Shown: piece by piece, positions 27,337 through 37,426 of the stretch
How positions within the stretch are numbered: position 1 is the first letter of the stretch
Layout: every line of letters starts with the position of its first letter
DNA from: Acetobacter aceti NBRC 14818
GTDB taxonomy: Bacteria > Pseudomonadota > Alphaproteobacteria > Acetobacterales > Acetobacteraceae
Length of the DNA: 64,000 bases
Direction: 5' to 3'
Assembly (NCBI RefSeq): GCF_000193495.2
Contig: NZ_AP023410.1
Coordinates: 1,798,001-1,862,000, forward strand
The notes under the pieces: model-generated
Told to the model about the DNA's origin: nothing
Databases searched by the model: none
What the model saw: only the letters and a program-made list of their open reading frames with translations
Made by a program: the position numbers and the translations under genes

Positions 27337-29376
27337 CTACGGCACGTTCTTCTCGAGTTCCTCCAGCCACACCCGCGCATTCCCATCAGAGGGCGCACGC
27401 CAGTCGCCACGCGGAGACAGGGAGCCGCCCGCCACAACCTTGGGACCATTCGGCATGGCGGACCGCTTGAACTGACTGCTCGTAAAGAAGCGTTGGAGGA
27501 AGACGTGCAGCCAGTGCTTGATGGTCGGCAGGTCGTAGGCCTTGCGCTCATCCTCAGGAAAACCGGGCGGCCATGCGCCACTATCCACCTCATTCCACGC
27601 ATGCCATGCAAGGAAGGCAATCTTGGACGGCCGAAAACCGTAGCGCAGGACGTAGAACAGCGAGAAATCGTGTAGCGCATAGGGACCGATGGTGGCCTCC
27701 GTGCTTTGCACCGCTCCATCCGCATCGGCGGGAATCAACTCCGGTGAGATTTCCGTCGCAAGGATGGATTTCAGGATCTCCACAGTATCCGGGCTGAACT
27801 GACCCGATGACATGAACCAGCGGATCAGATGCTGGATCAGCGTCTTGGGCAGGCCCGCATTGACGTTGTAATGCGCCATCTGATCGCCCACGCCATAGGT
27901 GCACCAGCCGAGCGCCAACTCAGAGAGATCCCCCGTGCCCAGCACAATGCCTCCACGCTGGTTGGCCAGACGGAACAGGAAATCGGTCCGAAGACCGGCC
28001 TGCACGTTCTCGAATGTGATGTCATAGACCGGCTCGCCGCGCCCGTAGGGATGGTCGATCTGTTTCAGCATCAGTTCCGAGGCGGGACGGATGTCGATTT
28101 CATCGGCGGTCACGCCGAGCGCCTGCATCAGGGCATGAGCATTGCTTTTGGTTGCATCACTGGTGCCGAAACCCGGCATGGTGAAGGCGAGCACCGCGTC
28201 TCTTTTCAGACCCAGTTCATCCGCGGCCCTGACGGCGATCAATAGAGCCTGCGTGGAGTCCAGCCCTCCCGACACACCGATCACCATCTTCCGTGCCCTC
28301 GTGGCGGCAAGGCGCGTCCGGAGAGCGGAGACCTGAATGGTGCAGGCTTCGTAACAGTCCTGCGCCAGTCGCGCCGGGTCCGAGGGAACAAACGGGAAGC
28401 GAGGCACATCGCGCATCAGCCCCAGATCAGACGCCGGGGGGCCAAATCTCCTGACGATCCGCCGCCACAGACCACCATCCTCCTCAACCGACGCATTGGT
28501 CGCAAAGGAGGTCATCCGCATCCGCTCCTGACGCAGCAGATCGAGGTCTATGTCAGCCAGCACATGGCGTGCCCCGTTCGGGAAGCGGTCACTCGCTTTC
28601 AGCAGGTGACCGTTCTCGAAGATGGACACCTGACCGTCCCACGCCACGTCGGTTGTGGATTCCCCTTCCCCCGCAGCGGCATAGAGATAGGCGGCGTGGC
28701 ATCGATCGGACTGGGAGCGGCAGAGCATATCCCGCACCTCCGCCTTGCCGACCGTAATGTCGCTGGCCGACAGGTTGGCGATCACGCTGGCCCCAGCCAG
28801 CGCCGCACGGGTGCTGGGCGGCAGCGGCACCCACAGATCCTCGCAGATCTCCACACCGACACAGAAGCCGGGAATGTCACGCGCCTCGAACAACAGATCA
28901 GTGCCAAACGGCACCTCTCTGCCCGCAACATGAATCATGTCCCCCACAATGCCCGCGCCCGGTGTGAACTGCCGGGCTTCATAGAACTCACGATAATTCG
29001 GCAGGTAGGATTTGGGGACGATACCGAGGATTTCGCCCCGATGGATGGCTATGGCGCAGTTATAGAGCGCATCATGGTGACGCAGCGGCGCACCGATCAG
29101 GATAAGGGGAAGCAGCGTGCTTGTGGCGAGGGCGATCTCCCCGACCGCCTCCTCTACTGCGTCCAGCAGCACATCCTGCTGACGCAGATCGTCAATGGCG
29201 TATCCAGAGAGGCCGAGTTCAGGAAAAACGGTCAGCACCGCGCCCTGTTCGGAGCAGGCCGAGACACATTCAATGATGCGCGCAGCGTTCAGGCGTGGAT
29301 CAGCAAGCCCCACCGGCAGGGTGCAGGCCGCAACACGAGCGAAACCGTGCCGATAAAGGGAATGGAAGTCCCGCAT
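27337..29376 (-). CDS. nadE: Glutamine-dependent NAD+ synthetase
   Basis: 679 residues with two catalytic units. The N-terminal nitrilase-like glutaminase has Glu53 (FPELGLSGY), Lys122 ([11 protein letters not shown]) and Cys178 (GVEICEDLW). The C-terminal synthetase has the PP-loop [13 protein letters not shown] and the long insertion typical of the actinobacterial/alphaproteobacterial large form. It amidates deamido-NAD+ with ATP and glutamine in the last step of NAD+ synthesis. ATG 29376 matches the usual start ([18 protein letters not shown]); GTG 29388 is the longest frame. Divergent from accD. Confidence 0.95.
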   Translation of the reverse strand: MRDFHSLYRHGFARVAACTLPVGLADPRLNAARIIECVSACSEQGAVLTVFPELGLSGYAIDDLRQQDVLLDAVEEAVGEIALATSTLLPLILIGAPLRHHDALYNCAIAIHRGEILGIVPKSYLPNYREFYEARQFTPGAGIVGDMIHVAGREVPFGTDLLFEARDIPGFCVGVEICEDLWVPLPPSTRAALAGASVIANLSASDITVGKAEVRDMLCRSQSDRCHAAYLYAAAGEGESTTDVAWDGQVSIFENGHLLKASDRFPNGARHVLADIDLDLLRQERMRMTSFATNASVEEDGGLWRRIVRRFGPPASDLGLMRDVPRFPFVPSDPARLAQDCYEACTIQVSALRTRLAATRARKMVIGVSGGLDSTQALLIAVRAADELGLKRDAVLAFTMPGFGTSDATKSNAHALMQALGVTADEIDIRPASELMLKQIDHPYGRGEPVYDITFENVQAGLRTDFLFRLANQRGGIVLGTGDLSELALGWCTYGVGDQMAHYNVNAGLPKTLIQHLIRWFMSSGQFSPDTVEILKSILATEISPELIPADADGAVQSTEATIGPYALHDFSLFYVLRYGFRPSKIAFLAWHAWNEVDSGAWPPGFPEDERKAYDLPTIKHWLHVFLQRFFTSSQFKRSAMPNGPKVVAGGSLSPRGDWRAPSDGNARVWLEELEKNVP

Positions 29377-29645
29377 GGGTGCCCTCACGCAATCCGTAAT
29401 GTATCAGAGGATCATTCTATAGTCGGAGCAACCGGCGCAGGCCAAACAGCTTCTTGTGTAAGCAGAACGTGGTTTCTGCCGCTTTCCTGAATTTTCCCGA
29501 CAGGAGACCGGCAGCCTCTCTATTCGGAGAAAACGTCTACATACTTGGCAGAGCGCCGCAGGAAAGCTATGCAGTGCCCCCTTGCGTCCATTCCTGCTGT
29601 CATGGGATGCGACTGACCGTTTTGTTTTTTGTGCGGAGTTGAGGC

Positions 29646-30569
29646 ATGAGCTGGCTGACCAAATATGTCCGCCCCAAGATTCGGGGACTGCTCAAGCGCG
29701 ACGTTCCGGACAATCTGTGGACCAACTGCACGTCCTGCCACCAGATGGTTCTGGTGAAGGAATTACAGCGCACCCTCAATGTCTGCCCGCACTGCGGATT
29801 CCACATGAAGGTTCCGGTCGCCGAACGCCTGGAATGGACGTTCGACGCAGGCAGCTATACGCGCATCGAACTGCCTAAGGTCGCCGTCGATCCGCTCGGC
29901 TTCCGTGACCAGAAGCGTTACACCGACCGTCTGAAAGACGCCCGCGCCAAGACCGGTCTCGATGAGTCGCTGGCTGTCGCGCACGGCAAGATCACCGGCT
30001 ATCCGGCGGTCGTTGCAGTCATGGCGTATGAATTCATGGCGGGCACAATGGGTTCGGCTCTGGGTGAAGCGTTTGTCGCCGCCGCCCGTCTGGCCATTCT
30101 CCAGCGGTCTCCCCTCGTTATCTTCACAGCGTCCGGTGGCGCGCGCATGCAGGAAGGCCTGATCAGCCTGATGCAGATGCCGCGCACGACGGTCGCTGTG
30201 CAGATGCTCAAGGATGCCGGACTGCCTTACATTGTCGTGCTGACCAACCCGACGACGGGTGGTGTCTCGGCCTCTTTCGCCATGCTGGGCGATGTGCAGA
30301 TTGCCGAGCCGAAAGCCCTGATTGGCTTTGCCGGACCACGCGTGATTGAGGACACGGTCCGTGAGAAGCTGCCGGAAGGCTTCCAGCGTTCCGAGTATCT
30401 GCTTGAACACGGCATGCTGGACATGGTCGTCGAGCGCAAGAATCTGCGTGAGACCCTTGGCCGCGTGATCGGTCTGCTGACCGCGGCCCCGCCGGGCGAC
30501 GTGTTCACGGAAACCCTGCCTGACCCGGAAGAGCCGGGCTCCGAGGACAATCCGCTCCCCGTCAACTAA
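29646..30569 (+). CDS. accD: Acetyl-CoA carboxylase carboxyltransferase subunit beta
   Basis: 307 residues. The N-terminal zinc ribbon has Cys28, Cys31, Cys47 and Cys50 (WTNCTSC...NVCPHCG). The carboxyltransferase domain shows VIFTASGGARMQEG, VLTNPTTGGVSASFAMLGD and GFAGPRVIEDTVREKLPEGFQRSEYLLEHG with the expected spacing. It pairs with AccA to transfer the carboxyl group from biotin to acetyl-CoA for fatty acid synthesis. ATG 29646 is preceded by GGAGTTGAGG. folC follows on the same strand, the conserved accD-folC order of many bacteria. Confidence 0.97.
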   Translation: MSWLTKYVRPKIRGLLKRDVPDNLWTNCTSCHQMVLVKELQRTLNVCPHCGFHMKVPVAERLEWTFDAGSYTRIELPKVAVDPLGFRDQKRYTDRLKDARAKTGLDESLAVAHGKITGYPAVVAVMAYEFMAGTMGSALGEAFVAAARLAILQRSPLVIFTASGGARMQEGLISLMQMPRTTVAVQMLKDAGLPYIVVLTNPTTGGVSASFAMLGDVQIAEPKALIGFAGPRVIEDTVREKLPEGFQRSEYLLEHGMLDMVVERKNLRETLGRVIGLLTAAPPGDVFTETLPDPEEPGSEDNPLPVN

Positions 30570-30589
30570 GCGGCAACCGGCTTTTTTAC
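30570..30589 (+). terminator. Possible weak terminator after accD
   Basis: Directly after the accD stop, AGC-GG / CC-GGCT can form a short bulged stem with loop CAA followed by TTTTTT. It may reduce transcription into folC, which starts about 100 bases later. Confidence 0.35.
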
Positions 30590-30676
30590 GGGGCAAGATG
30601 CATGCGTCTTGTCCTGAGACCTGCTCTGACATGGAGGCCCACGCCCCTCCCGGCGCATGCCCCGGAGTGAAACAGC

Positions 30677-32008
30677 ATGACCGACACTCCCTCGCCCCGC
30701 AAACCAGCTCTCGGAGCGGAATTCACGGGCCGGACCGGCACCGTTCTCGAACGGCTCAACCGGCTCTATCCGGCCCTGATCGACCTGTCGCTGGGACGGC
30801 TTGAGACCCTGCTGGCCAAACTCGGTCATCCCGAACAGCATCTCCCTTCCGTCATCCACGTTGCCGGAACCAATGGCAAAGGCAGCACCTGCGCCAATCT
30901 CCGCGCCATTGGCGAAGCTGCTGGCTGGCGTGTGCATGTCATGTCATCGCCACATCTGGTGGATGTGACGGAACGCTTCCGTGTCGCCGGCAAGCTGGTC
31001 AGCGAAGAGGAACTGGTCGCCACACTGGAAGAGATCGAACAGGTGAATGGTGGCGAACCGATCACCGTGTTCGAGGTGCTGACAGCCGCCGGATTCCTGC
31101 TGTTCTCACGGCATCCTGCCGAACTGGCCGTCATCGAGGTCGGGCTGGGTGGCCGTTTTGACGCTACAAATGTTCTGGCACGTCCCGCCGCCTGCGCCAT
31201 CACGGCCATCTCGATGGACCACGAGGCCTTTCTGGGCAGCACCCTCGCCGCCATCGCTGGCGAAAAAGCGGGTATCATCAAGTCGGACGTGCCGGTTGTC
31301 ACAGGGCGTCAGCCTCAGGCGGTGCAGAACGTTCTGGCAATGGAGGCTGACGTCAAAGGTGCGCCTCTCCTGCTGCGCGACCGTGACTGGGAGCTGACAC
31401 GTAGCGCGGATGGACTCTCCCTGCTTTACAAGGATGCCAAGGGAGCTCTGACGCTCCCGCTCCCGGCCCTGACCGGCACCCATCAGGATGACAATGCCGG
31501 GCTTGCCGTGGCCACCCTGCGCGCCAGCGGGCTTGCCGTGCCCGAGTCGGCATGGGCAGGAATCGCTCACACACGCTGGCCCGCACGGCTTCAGAAACTC
31601 GAAGGCGTGCTCGCGGCCCAGCTCCCGACGGGATGGGAACTGTGGCTGGACGGCGGCCATAACCCCGGTGCTGGCGAGGCGCTGGTGCCTGTGCTGGAGC
31701 AATGGTCTGATCGGCCACTGCATATTCTGGTGGGTATGAAGCAGACCAAGGACGCTTCAGGTTTTCTCGCGCCTCTTCTCGAGCATGCAACTTCCGTCTA
31801 TGCAGTCGCGGAACCGGACCAGCATCTGGCGCTGCCTGTGGAAGCCATCGTGGAAGCTTCTCATGGACGAGCGCAGCCCGGCCCTGACATTGCCACAGCA
31901 CTGGCGAACCTGTCTGGCAAAGAGGAAAAGGCTGCGCGCGTCCTGATCTGCGGCAGTCTTTATCTGGCCGGAGTTGTATTGAAAAAAGACGGATGGCGCG
32001 CTGAGTAG
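30677..32008 (+). CDS. folC: Bifunctional folylpolyglutamate/dihydrofolate synthase
   Basis: 443 residues of the Mur ligase-like family. The P-loop GTNGKGST is at 64-71, followed by SSPHLVDVTERFRVAG, AVIEVGLGGRFDATNV and SMDHEAFLGSTLAAIAGEKAGIIK, with a C-terminal LDGGHNPGAGEAL. It adds glutamate to dihydropteroate and then to folates, using ATP. Together with pabB/pabC elsewhere in the window it belongs to folate synthesis. It lies 107 bases after accD, with which it is commonly linked. Confidence 0.95.
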   Translation: MTDTPSPRKPALGAEFTGRTGTVLERLNRLYPALIDLSLGRLETLLAKLGHPEQHLPSVIHVAGTNGKGSTCANLRAIGEAAGWRVHVMSSPHLVDVTERFRVAGKLVSEEELVATLEEIEQVNGGEPITVFEVLTAAGFLLFSRHPAELAVIEVGLGGRFDATNVLARPAACAITAISMDHEAFLGSTLAAIAGEKAGIIKSDVPVVTGRQPQAVQNVLAMEADVKGAPLLLRDRDWELTRSADGLSLLYKDAKGALTLPLPALTGTHQDDNAGLAVATLRASGLAVPESAWAGIAHTRWPARLQKLEGVLAAQLPTGWELWLDGGHNPGAGEALVPVLEQWSDRPLHILVGMKQTKDASGFLAPLLEHATSVYAVAEPDQHLALPVEAIVEASHGRAQPGPDIATALANLSGKEEKAARVLICGSLYLAGVVLKKDGWRAE

Positions 32009-32086
32009 GCGGGTTTTGTAAGGAGTCGTTAACCGTCTCGCCTTAGGAGAAACACAGATACTGTTTCTCTTCCGAGCGAGGCGCCC

Positions 32087-33199
32087 TTGCGCAAGATTCT
32101 CCTGTGTCTGGGCCTTTCCATGGTGGCGCTGTCCTCTGCCCGGCAGGCCTATGCCCAGTTCGCTCCCGAGCACAGCGCGTCCTATCTGGACGCACGACGG
32201 GATTCCGAGCTACGCCACCAGACGCTCAGCCGGATGCTGATGACCATGAACATGGACCCCGGCGACGAAGGCGTCGTGGATACGTCGCCTCTCACACAGT
32301 ACCGCATGCCGACACATCGTTTCGAGCCGGAAGAAGGCCAGCAACATCCGCGGCGCCATCGCTCTCTGCCCGATGAGCCATCGTCCTACCGTCCCGGTAG
32401 CTCTTACCAGGGGTCTTCCCATATTCCGGCCGTCGTTCAGGTCAATCGGGAAATCGGGCTTTCCATGACGGGTGCGTGGAGCAACTACAAGGAAAAGCTC
32501 CCCTGGCAGGGGGCCAGCACCGGATATGACCGGGAAACCGGCTGGGTGCCAGGCTTCCAGCTTGATGTCGCCGACATGTTCGATATGTACGAAATCGATC
32601 ATGTCTTTCTCGCCGCGCACTTCGCACTTGGCGACGGCAACGTATCCTACAAGGGATCAGCATCTGATGGTCTAGGCGATGTCTGGCCGCTCAACAGCAC
32701 CTCACACCGGATGACCACAGACAGCCGGATTGAAATCGGCAAGGGTCTGATGGTCAATGATCGCTTCATGATTACCCCGACGATCGTCGGCGGTTACTGG
32801 TCATGGAACCGGGATATCCAGTCAGCCGGCGGTGTCCCGAAAAGTTCGGAAGCCTATGGCGGCTTCCTCGCCGGTATTCAGGTGAGGCTCGATTACGCCA
32901 TTACCGATGCATTCGTCCTCAGGGGACGGCTTGCATGGACGGAACTGCTGGGCTCACGCATGGACGCAGCAAACGCAACGGGCACTTTCCATCTTCGCCC
33001 CCGCCCGGAATGGACAGCTGGTCTTGATTTCGATTACCGCATTGCCCGGTCGCTTCATGTGATTGGAGGCGTGCAATACACATATTATTCGTTTGGCCGC
33101 AGTCAGCTCATTGATCAGCACAATGGTTTCTATGCGCTCGAACCCAGCAGCTGGACCAATGGTGTCACCCTTCATTCCGGGGTTGCTTACGGCTTCTGA
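32087..33199 (+). CDS. Outer membrane beta-barrel protein, unknown role
   Basis: 370 residues starting at TTG 32087. A signal peptide (MRKILLCLGLSMVALSSA, cleavage near AYA-Q) precedes a charged, Pro/Arg/Ser-rich stretch to about residue 115, then a barrel-like C-terminal 250 residues with alternating hydrophobic and aromatic positions and a terminal phenylalanine (SGVAYGF). The pattern fits an outer membrane barrel with an N-terminal periplasmic or plug-like segment. No specific family is recognised. It follows folC by 78 bases on the same strand but probably has its own promoter. Confidence 0.65.
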   Translation: MRKILLCLGLSMVALSSARQAYAQFAPEHSASYLDARRDSELRHQTLSRMLMTMNMDPGDEGVVDTSPLTQYRMPTHRFEPEEGQQHPRRHRSLPDEPSSYRPGSSYQGSSHIPAVVQVNREIGLSMTGAWSNYKEKLPWQGASTGYDRETGWVPGFQLDVADMFDMYEIDHVFLAAHFALGDGNVSYKGSASDGLGDVWPLNSTSHRMTTDSRIEIGKGLMVNDRFMITPTIVGGYWSWNRDIQSAGGVPKSSEAYGGFLAGIQVRLDYAITDAFVLRGRLAWTELLGSRMDAANATGTFHLRPRPEWTAGLDFDYRIARSLHVIGGVQYTYYSFGRSQLIDQHNGFYALEPSSWTNGVTLHSGVAYGF

Positions 33200-33771
33200 T
33201 ATAAATTCCTTACTGGGTTTCCGGGACAGGACAGACAGAATACTGCCTTGCACTTCTTCCTGTTCAAAATCCGGATCGTAGAAACTGCTGACAGTAAAAC
33301 GACAAACCTGGAGTTGTCATTTTGAGAAGATAATATTCTTAGGCAACCTTTGAAAATCACCACAATTGAGCTGATGTGTCTTCCCGAATTCTTTCAGATG
33401 ACGACATCAGGATCAAGACCAGTATTTTTCCATTTTTCTGTAATTTTTCTCATCGTGAGGGTGCGCCCGTTATCAGGGACGGTTAAGCAGCCATAAAAGG
33501 CATGCGTGACCAGGGAACACCGCTTCATGGATTGAAAACAGTCTGATCAGACAATTATTTCCTACTTAATAAAACTATATTTCATACATGATTGTATAAA
33601 AATATAGGATTACTGATTTCCCATTCTGCAATTTTACCCAGAACGTATCAAAAAAATAGAAAGCTATCTTACTGTTCGGCAGAAATTCATTTCCAAAAGA
33701 CGCATTTTTAAAAAATAATTTTTTGCAAATACATGAATTACAATACAGACGATAATAAAGAGCACTGATAT
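33200..33771. other. Long AT-rich intergenic region
   Basis: 572 bases that are much more AT-rich than the neighbouring genes, especially 33540-33770. No convincing gene, tRNA or terminator is seen; a minus-strand open frame at 33575-33835 overlaps the next gene and looks random. The promoter of the downstream Ig-repeat protein should lie here. The composition resembles the leader of the related gene near 20.3 kb. Confidence 0.5.
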
Positions 33772-35853
33772 ATGAGCGACACATCCACGGACATTCCCCT
33801 GATCTCCCCGGCCTATACGCTAACAGGACCCGCATCCCTGTCCGTGGGTTCCAAAGCCATCTTCAGCGTGACACCCACAGCAGGCACAACACTGTCGGCT
33901 CCCTTGATCATCACCCCCACATGCACGTTGTCCGGCACTTTTATCCCGGCAACCGTTACCCTGCCCGCCGGTTCCACCAGCACCGTGACGTTTACATTCA
34001 CACCGATGGAAGCAGGTTCAGGCACGCTGAGCACAACAAACTCTGCCGGTCTGACCGACCCCATTGCTCTTTCCGTATTCTCGATCGCTCTTTCCAATAG
34101 CTTCACAACCTACACACTGACAGGCGCCACCAGCCTAATCGCTGGCGTTGCATCCACCTACACCATCACACCCGGTTCCGGAGCAGCCTCGTCACAGGCC
34201 ATTGCAATCACGCCTCTCTGCACACTGACAGGCACTTTCTCACCAGCAGTCGTCTCTTTGCCAGCAGGTTCCACCAGCGCTGTCACATTCACTTTCACCC
34301 CGACGGCCAGCGGCGTGGGGACACTCAGCACGAGCAGCAATGGATCGCTGACTGATCCGGGAGATCTGTTTATAACAGTTGCTTCCACACAGACGCCTTT
34401 TACACAATACTCCCTGACGGGACCACAGGCGCTGACCGTAGGTTCAGCCGCCACCTACACAATCACTCCGGGAATCGGCACAGCCAATACAAAAGCGATT
34501 ACAATCGTTCCCAATTGCACACTGGCTGGAACATTTTCTCCACAAACCAGCACCATTCCTGCAGGATCGACAGCGCCCTTAACGTTCACATTCACTCCCT
34601 CCGTTGCGGGAACAGGCAATTTCACTGTTACCAACTCAGCCGCGCTGAGTAATCCGGCCGCGTTCACCGTCACCGCCATGACGTTCAGTTCCGCCTATAC
34701 GCTTACAGTCGACTCTTCAGCGTTCCTCTTCTCTCCCGGAAACTGGACCGGTGATGAAGGACGTGACGGCTCACTCTGGCGCAGCACCTGGAATCCGGGA
34801 GCATGGTTTCAGATTTCATGGCTGGCTTCAGCAACTCCTACAGCCACACTTCATCTCGGTCCGGAGAATACTGGCGCCTATATCACCTATTTTCTCAATG
34901 GAGTTGCAACCAGAGACATTGCAGCGAAAACCGACCTGACGCTTTCCAATATTCTGCCGGGACAGGTCAACAGACTGGAAGTCTTTCTGACACGAACACC
35001 AGCTTCAGACCGCTGGAACAAGGGAAACAACTGCCTCACCGTCAGCGGCCTGACGATCGATCCAGCTTCCTCGGCTGCCTATATCGTCGCAGAACGCCCA
35101 TGGGGCAAGCTGGTGGGCGATGATACGACAGAGGGCACATCCGCTGATGCTGGCAGCGATAATGTGCTTTCATCCTATGCCTATTTCCTGTTGCGCGGCA
35201 TGGAGACAGCAGGTTACCGGACCTGCATATCGGCCTGTGCCGGTTCAGGCTACATCACTGCTGGTGACAGCACGAAAGATGTTCCGGCATTTTACTCGGT
35301 CACAGGATCAAGCAACGGTCTTGGCGGAGCGTATAGCGACACAAAAAGTCGTTGGAATCTCGTTGATTCCGGCATTTCGGCTCTTGATAGCAATGGCCTT
35401 CTCAGTTCTTACGGGGATATCGGGACGCCTCCAAGCTGGATTGCCTTCAATCTTCTGTCCCGTGACGCGCTGGCTTATGCCAATCAGTCTGACGCGCAAG
35501 CTGCAATGACACAGTGCCTCACCGCTCACAGGGCAGCAGCGCCTGATGCATGGCTGTTCGCCATCATGCCTTTTGGTTTTCGCTATGCCACGACGTACAG
35601 CGTCACCTGGCCCCAACTTTTTACAAATGCAGTCACCAACTACAGGCTGTCCAATCCTGACGATGACAAGGTCGTCGTTGTGGACCCTGGAACCGATCTT
35701 GCCGTTCTTCTGGGATCCAACCGGGACTGGTACACGACAACCGATGGCAGCCAACTGCTGGAAACCGGGCAGGCAATTTTTGCCTCCGTTGTCTCAAGCA
35801 CCATCCTCGGTAGTATGACGACTCATAATGACAGAACATACACTTATTACTAA
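33772..35853 (+). CDS. Ig-repeat protein with a degenerate SGNH domain (probable pseudoenzyme)
   Basis: 693 residues, related to the 1000-residue protein at 17218-20220. Three Ig-like modules (about 15-110, 114-207, 213-303), each starting Y-T/S-L-T-G, are followed by a jelly-roll-like domain (FLFSPGNWTGDEGRDGS) and an SGNH-type domain. The catalytic residues are changed: GDDTTEG has Asp451 in place of Ser, FNLLSRD has Arg564 in place of the GTND Asn, and TTDGSQ has Gln661 in place of His. The frame is intact over the full length, so the gene is not simply decayed. No signal peptide; the C-terminus is YTYY. A binding or structural role is more likely than esterase activity. Confidence 0.72.
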   Translation: MSDTSTDIPLISPAYTLTGPASLSVGSKAIFSVTPTAGTTLSAPLIITPTCTLSGTFIPATVTLPAGSTSTVTFTFTPMEAGSGTLSTTNSAGLTDPIALSVFSIALSNSFTTYTLTGATSLIAGVASTYTITPGSGAASSQAIAITPLCTLTGTFSPAVVSLPAGSTSAVTFTFTPTASGVGTLSTSSNGSLTDPGDLFITVASTQTPFTQYSLTGPQALTVGSAATYTITPGIGTANTKAITIVPNCTLAGTFSPQTSTIPAGSTAPLTFTFTPSVAGTGNFTVTNSAALSNPAAFTVTAMTFSSAYTLTVDSSAFLFSPGNWTGDEGRDGSLWRSTWNPGAWFQISWLASATPTATLHLGPENTGAYITYFLNGVATRDIAAKTDLTLSNILPGQVNRLEVFLTRTPASDRWNKGNNCLTVSGLTIDPASSAAYIVAERPWGKLVGDDTTEGTSADAGSDNVLSSYAYFLLRGMETAGYRTCISACAGSGYITAGDSTKDVPAFYSVTGSSNGLGGAYSDTKSRWNLVDSGISALDSNGLLSSYGDIGTPPSWIAFNLLSRDALAYANQSDAQAAMTQCLTAHRAAAPDAWLFAIMPFGFRYATTYSVTWPQLFTNAVTNYRLSNPDDDKVVVVDPGTDLAVLLGSNRDWYTTTDGSQLLETGQAIFASVVSSTILGSMTTHNDRTYTYY
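33814..34680 (+). repeat. Three tandem Ig-like coding modules
   Basis: The gene encodes three consecutive modules of about 95 residues that share YTLTG, TP-C-TL-GTFSP, LPAGST-TFTFTP and G-LST-N-LT-P positions. They are more diverged from each other than the 576-base repeat units of the larger relative, and there are no FnIII modules between them. Confidence 0.75.
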
Positions 35854-35903
35854 GTAAGATATTTTCATTTATTTTCAGAAATAAGGTCAATCGACCATCA
35901 TAA

Positions 35904-35937
35904 AAAAGGGTGTTCCACTCACATGGAACACCCTTTT
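35904..35937. terminator. Strong bidirectional terminator
   Basis: A perfect 14-bp inverted repeat pairs 35904-35917 with 35924-35937 (core GGGTGTTCCA/TGGAACACCC, loop CTCACA), with A and T ends on both sides. It separates the convergent Ig-repeat protein gene and gabT. Confidence 0.92.
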
Positions 35938-35963
35938 GAACTTCAGAGAACTGAACGCTGACT

Positions 35964-37244
35964 TCAGCCAGCAAGAACTTTCTCAAGAAGATCCAGGCCT
36001 TCATTCAGCACTTCGTCACTGATGGTCAGAGGCGGCAGCAGACGAACCGTCTCGCCGAGAACGCCACAGGACAGCACGATGAGACCCGCTTCCGCCGCAC
36101 GCGCGCAGATCTGGCCCGCACCACCGGCTTTCACCTCGTCAGATCCGTGGGCGCTGAGCACATCGAAACCAACCATTGCGCCGAGACCATGAGCCTTGCC
36201 AACCGGCGTCAGATCGGTGCGCTCTGCCCAGCCCGCAATGCGCTTGCTGATCGTCGCACCGATATGCTCTGCACGGGCACAGAGCTTTTCCTTTTCGATG
36301 ACATCCAGAACAGCGAGACCTGCTGCACAGGCGAGCGGAGAGCCACCATAGGTGCCACCCAGACCGCCCGGACGGACAGCATCCATGATCTCTGCACGAC
36401 CGACGACACCGGACAGCGGGAATCCGCCACCAAGAGCCTTGGCGACCGAGATCAGGTCAGGCTTGACGTCCGAATGCTGGATGCCAAACAGCTTGCCTGT
36501 ACGGGCAAAACCGGTCTGGACTTCATCCGCAATCAGCAGAATACCGTGCTTCGTGCAACGCTCGCGCAGACCTTCCAGCAGTTCCTTCGGGCTTACCCGG
36601 AAGCCGCCCTCACCCTGAATCGGCTCAATGATGATCGCAGCCACGCGGGACGGATCAATGTCCGCAGCAAACATCAGGTCAAGCGCATTGAGGCTGTCCG
36701 CAACCGACACGCCACGAGCCGGGAACGGCGCATGGAAAACGTCACCCGGCATGGTGCCGAACTGCGTCTTGTAGGGGTTCACCTTGCCGGTCATGGCAGA
36801 TGCAAGCAGCGTGCGGCCATGGAAGCCACCGGTAAAAGCGATAACGCCTGAACGGCCTGTGGCGGCGCGAGCGATCTTCACAGCGTTCTCGGTCGCTTCC
36901 GCGCCTGTCGTGAAGAAGATGCTTTTCGCCGGGCCATCGAACGGTGCTGCGGCATTCAGACGTTCTGCAAGGGCAATATAGTTTTCATACGGAGCGACCT
37001 GAAAGCCCGTATGGCTGAAATGCTCAAGCTGTTCCTGCACAGCCTGAATGACAGCCGGATGACGATGGCCAACGTTGACCACAGCGATGCCTGCTGCAAA
37101 GTCAACGTAGCGCCGTCCTTCGACATCCCACAGTTCAGCCCCCTGAGCGCGATCCGCATAAATAGCGGTCGCCGACCCCACACCAACAGGAACGGCGGCT
37201 GCACGACGAGCCGACAGATCCTTATTGCTCTTGCCTGTACTCAC
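35964..37244 (-). CDS. gabT: 4-aminobutyrate aminotransferase
   Basis: About 426 residues of the class III aminotransferase family. Landmarks are VNVGHRHPAVIQAVQEQL, TTGAEATENAVKIARAATGR, FHGRTLLA, EPIQGEGGF, LLIADEVQTGFARTGKLF and SVAKALGGGFPLSG, the last holding the PLP lysine. It moves the amino group of GABA to 2-oxoglutarate, forming succinic semialdehyde. GTG 37244 is preferred because AGGAAAA precedes it; the open frame reaches TTG 37262. Position next to a polyamine transporter and an aminobutyraldehyde dehydrogenase supports a role at the end of putrescine catabolism; it might also accept putrescine. Confidence 0.92.
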   Translation of the reverse strand: MSTGKSNKDLSARRAAAVPVGVGSATAIYADRAQGAELWDVEGRRYVDFAAGIAVVNVGHRHPAVIQAVQEQLEHFSHTGFQVAPYENYIALAERLNAAAPFDGPAKSIFFTTGAEATENAVKIARAATGRSGVIAFTGGFHGRTLLASAMTGKVNPYKTQFGTMPGDVFHAPFPARGVSVADSLNALDLMFAADIDPSRVAAIIIEPIQGEGGFRVSPKELLEGLRERCTKHGILLIADEVQTGFARTGKLFGIQHSDVKPDLISVAKALGGGFPLSGVVGRAEIMDAVRPGGLGGTYGGSPLACAAGLAVLDVIEKEKLCARAEHIGATISKRIAGWAERTDLTPVGKAHGLGAMVGFDVLSAHGSDEVKAGGAGQICARAAEAGLIVLSCGVLGETVRLLPPLTISDEVLNEGLDLLEKVLAG

Positions 37245-37426
37245 GTTTCTTTTCCTATCCAAAAACTGTCCGGCTGGCTCGGCCTGACATCAAAATCCAA
37301 AGCATCCGGACAAGCGCAGTGACACAACCAAAGTGCACTGCACACACCGCACTCCACATAATCCCACTTCCAATACTCTTCTACCCGTCAAAGAAGAAAA
37401 GTATTTGACTGCATACCTCCCATTTA

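Noticed and set aside
33575-33835. 86-codon minus-strand open frame in the AT-rich gap
   Set aside because: Its Tyr/Phe/Cys/Ile-heavy composition is that of random AT-rich DNA, and it overlaps the start of the Ig-repeat gene.
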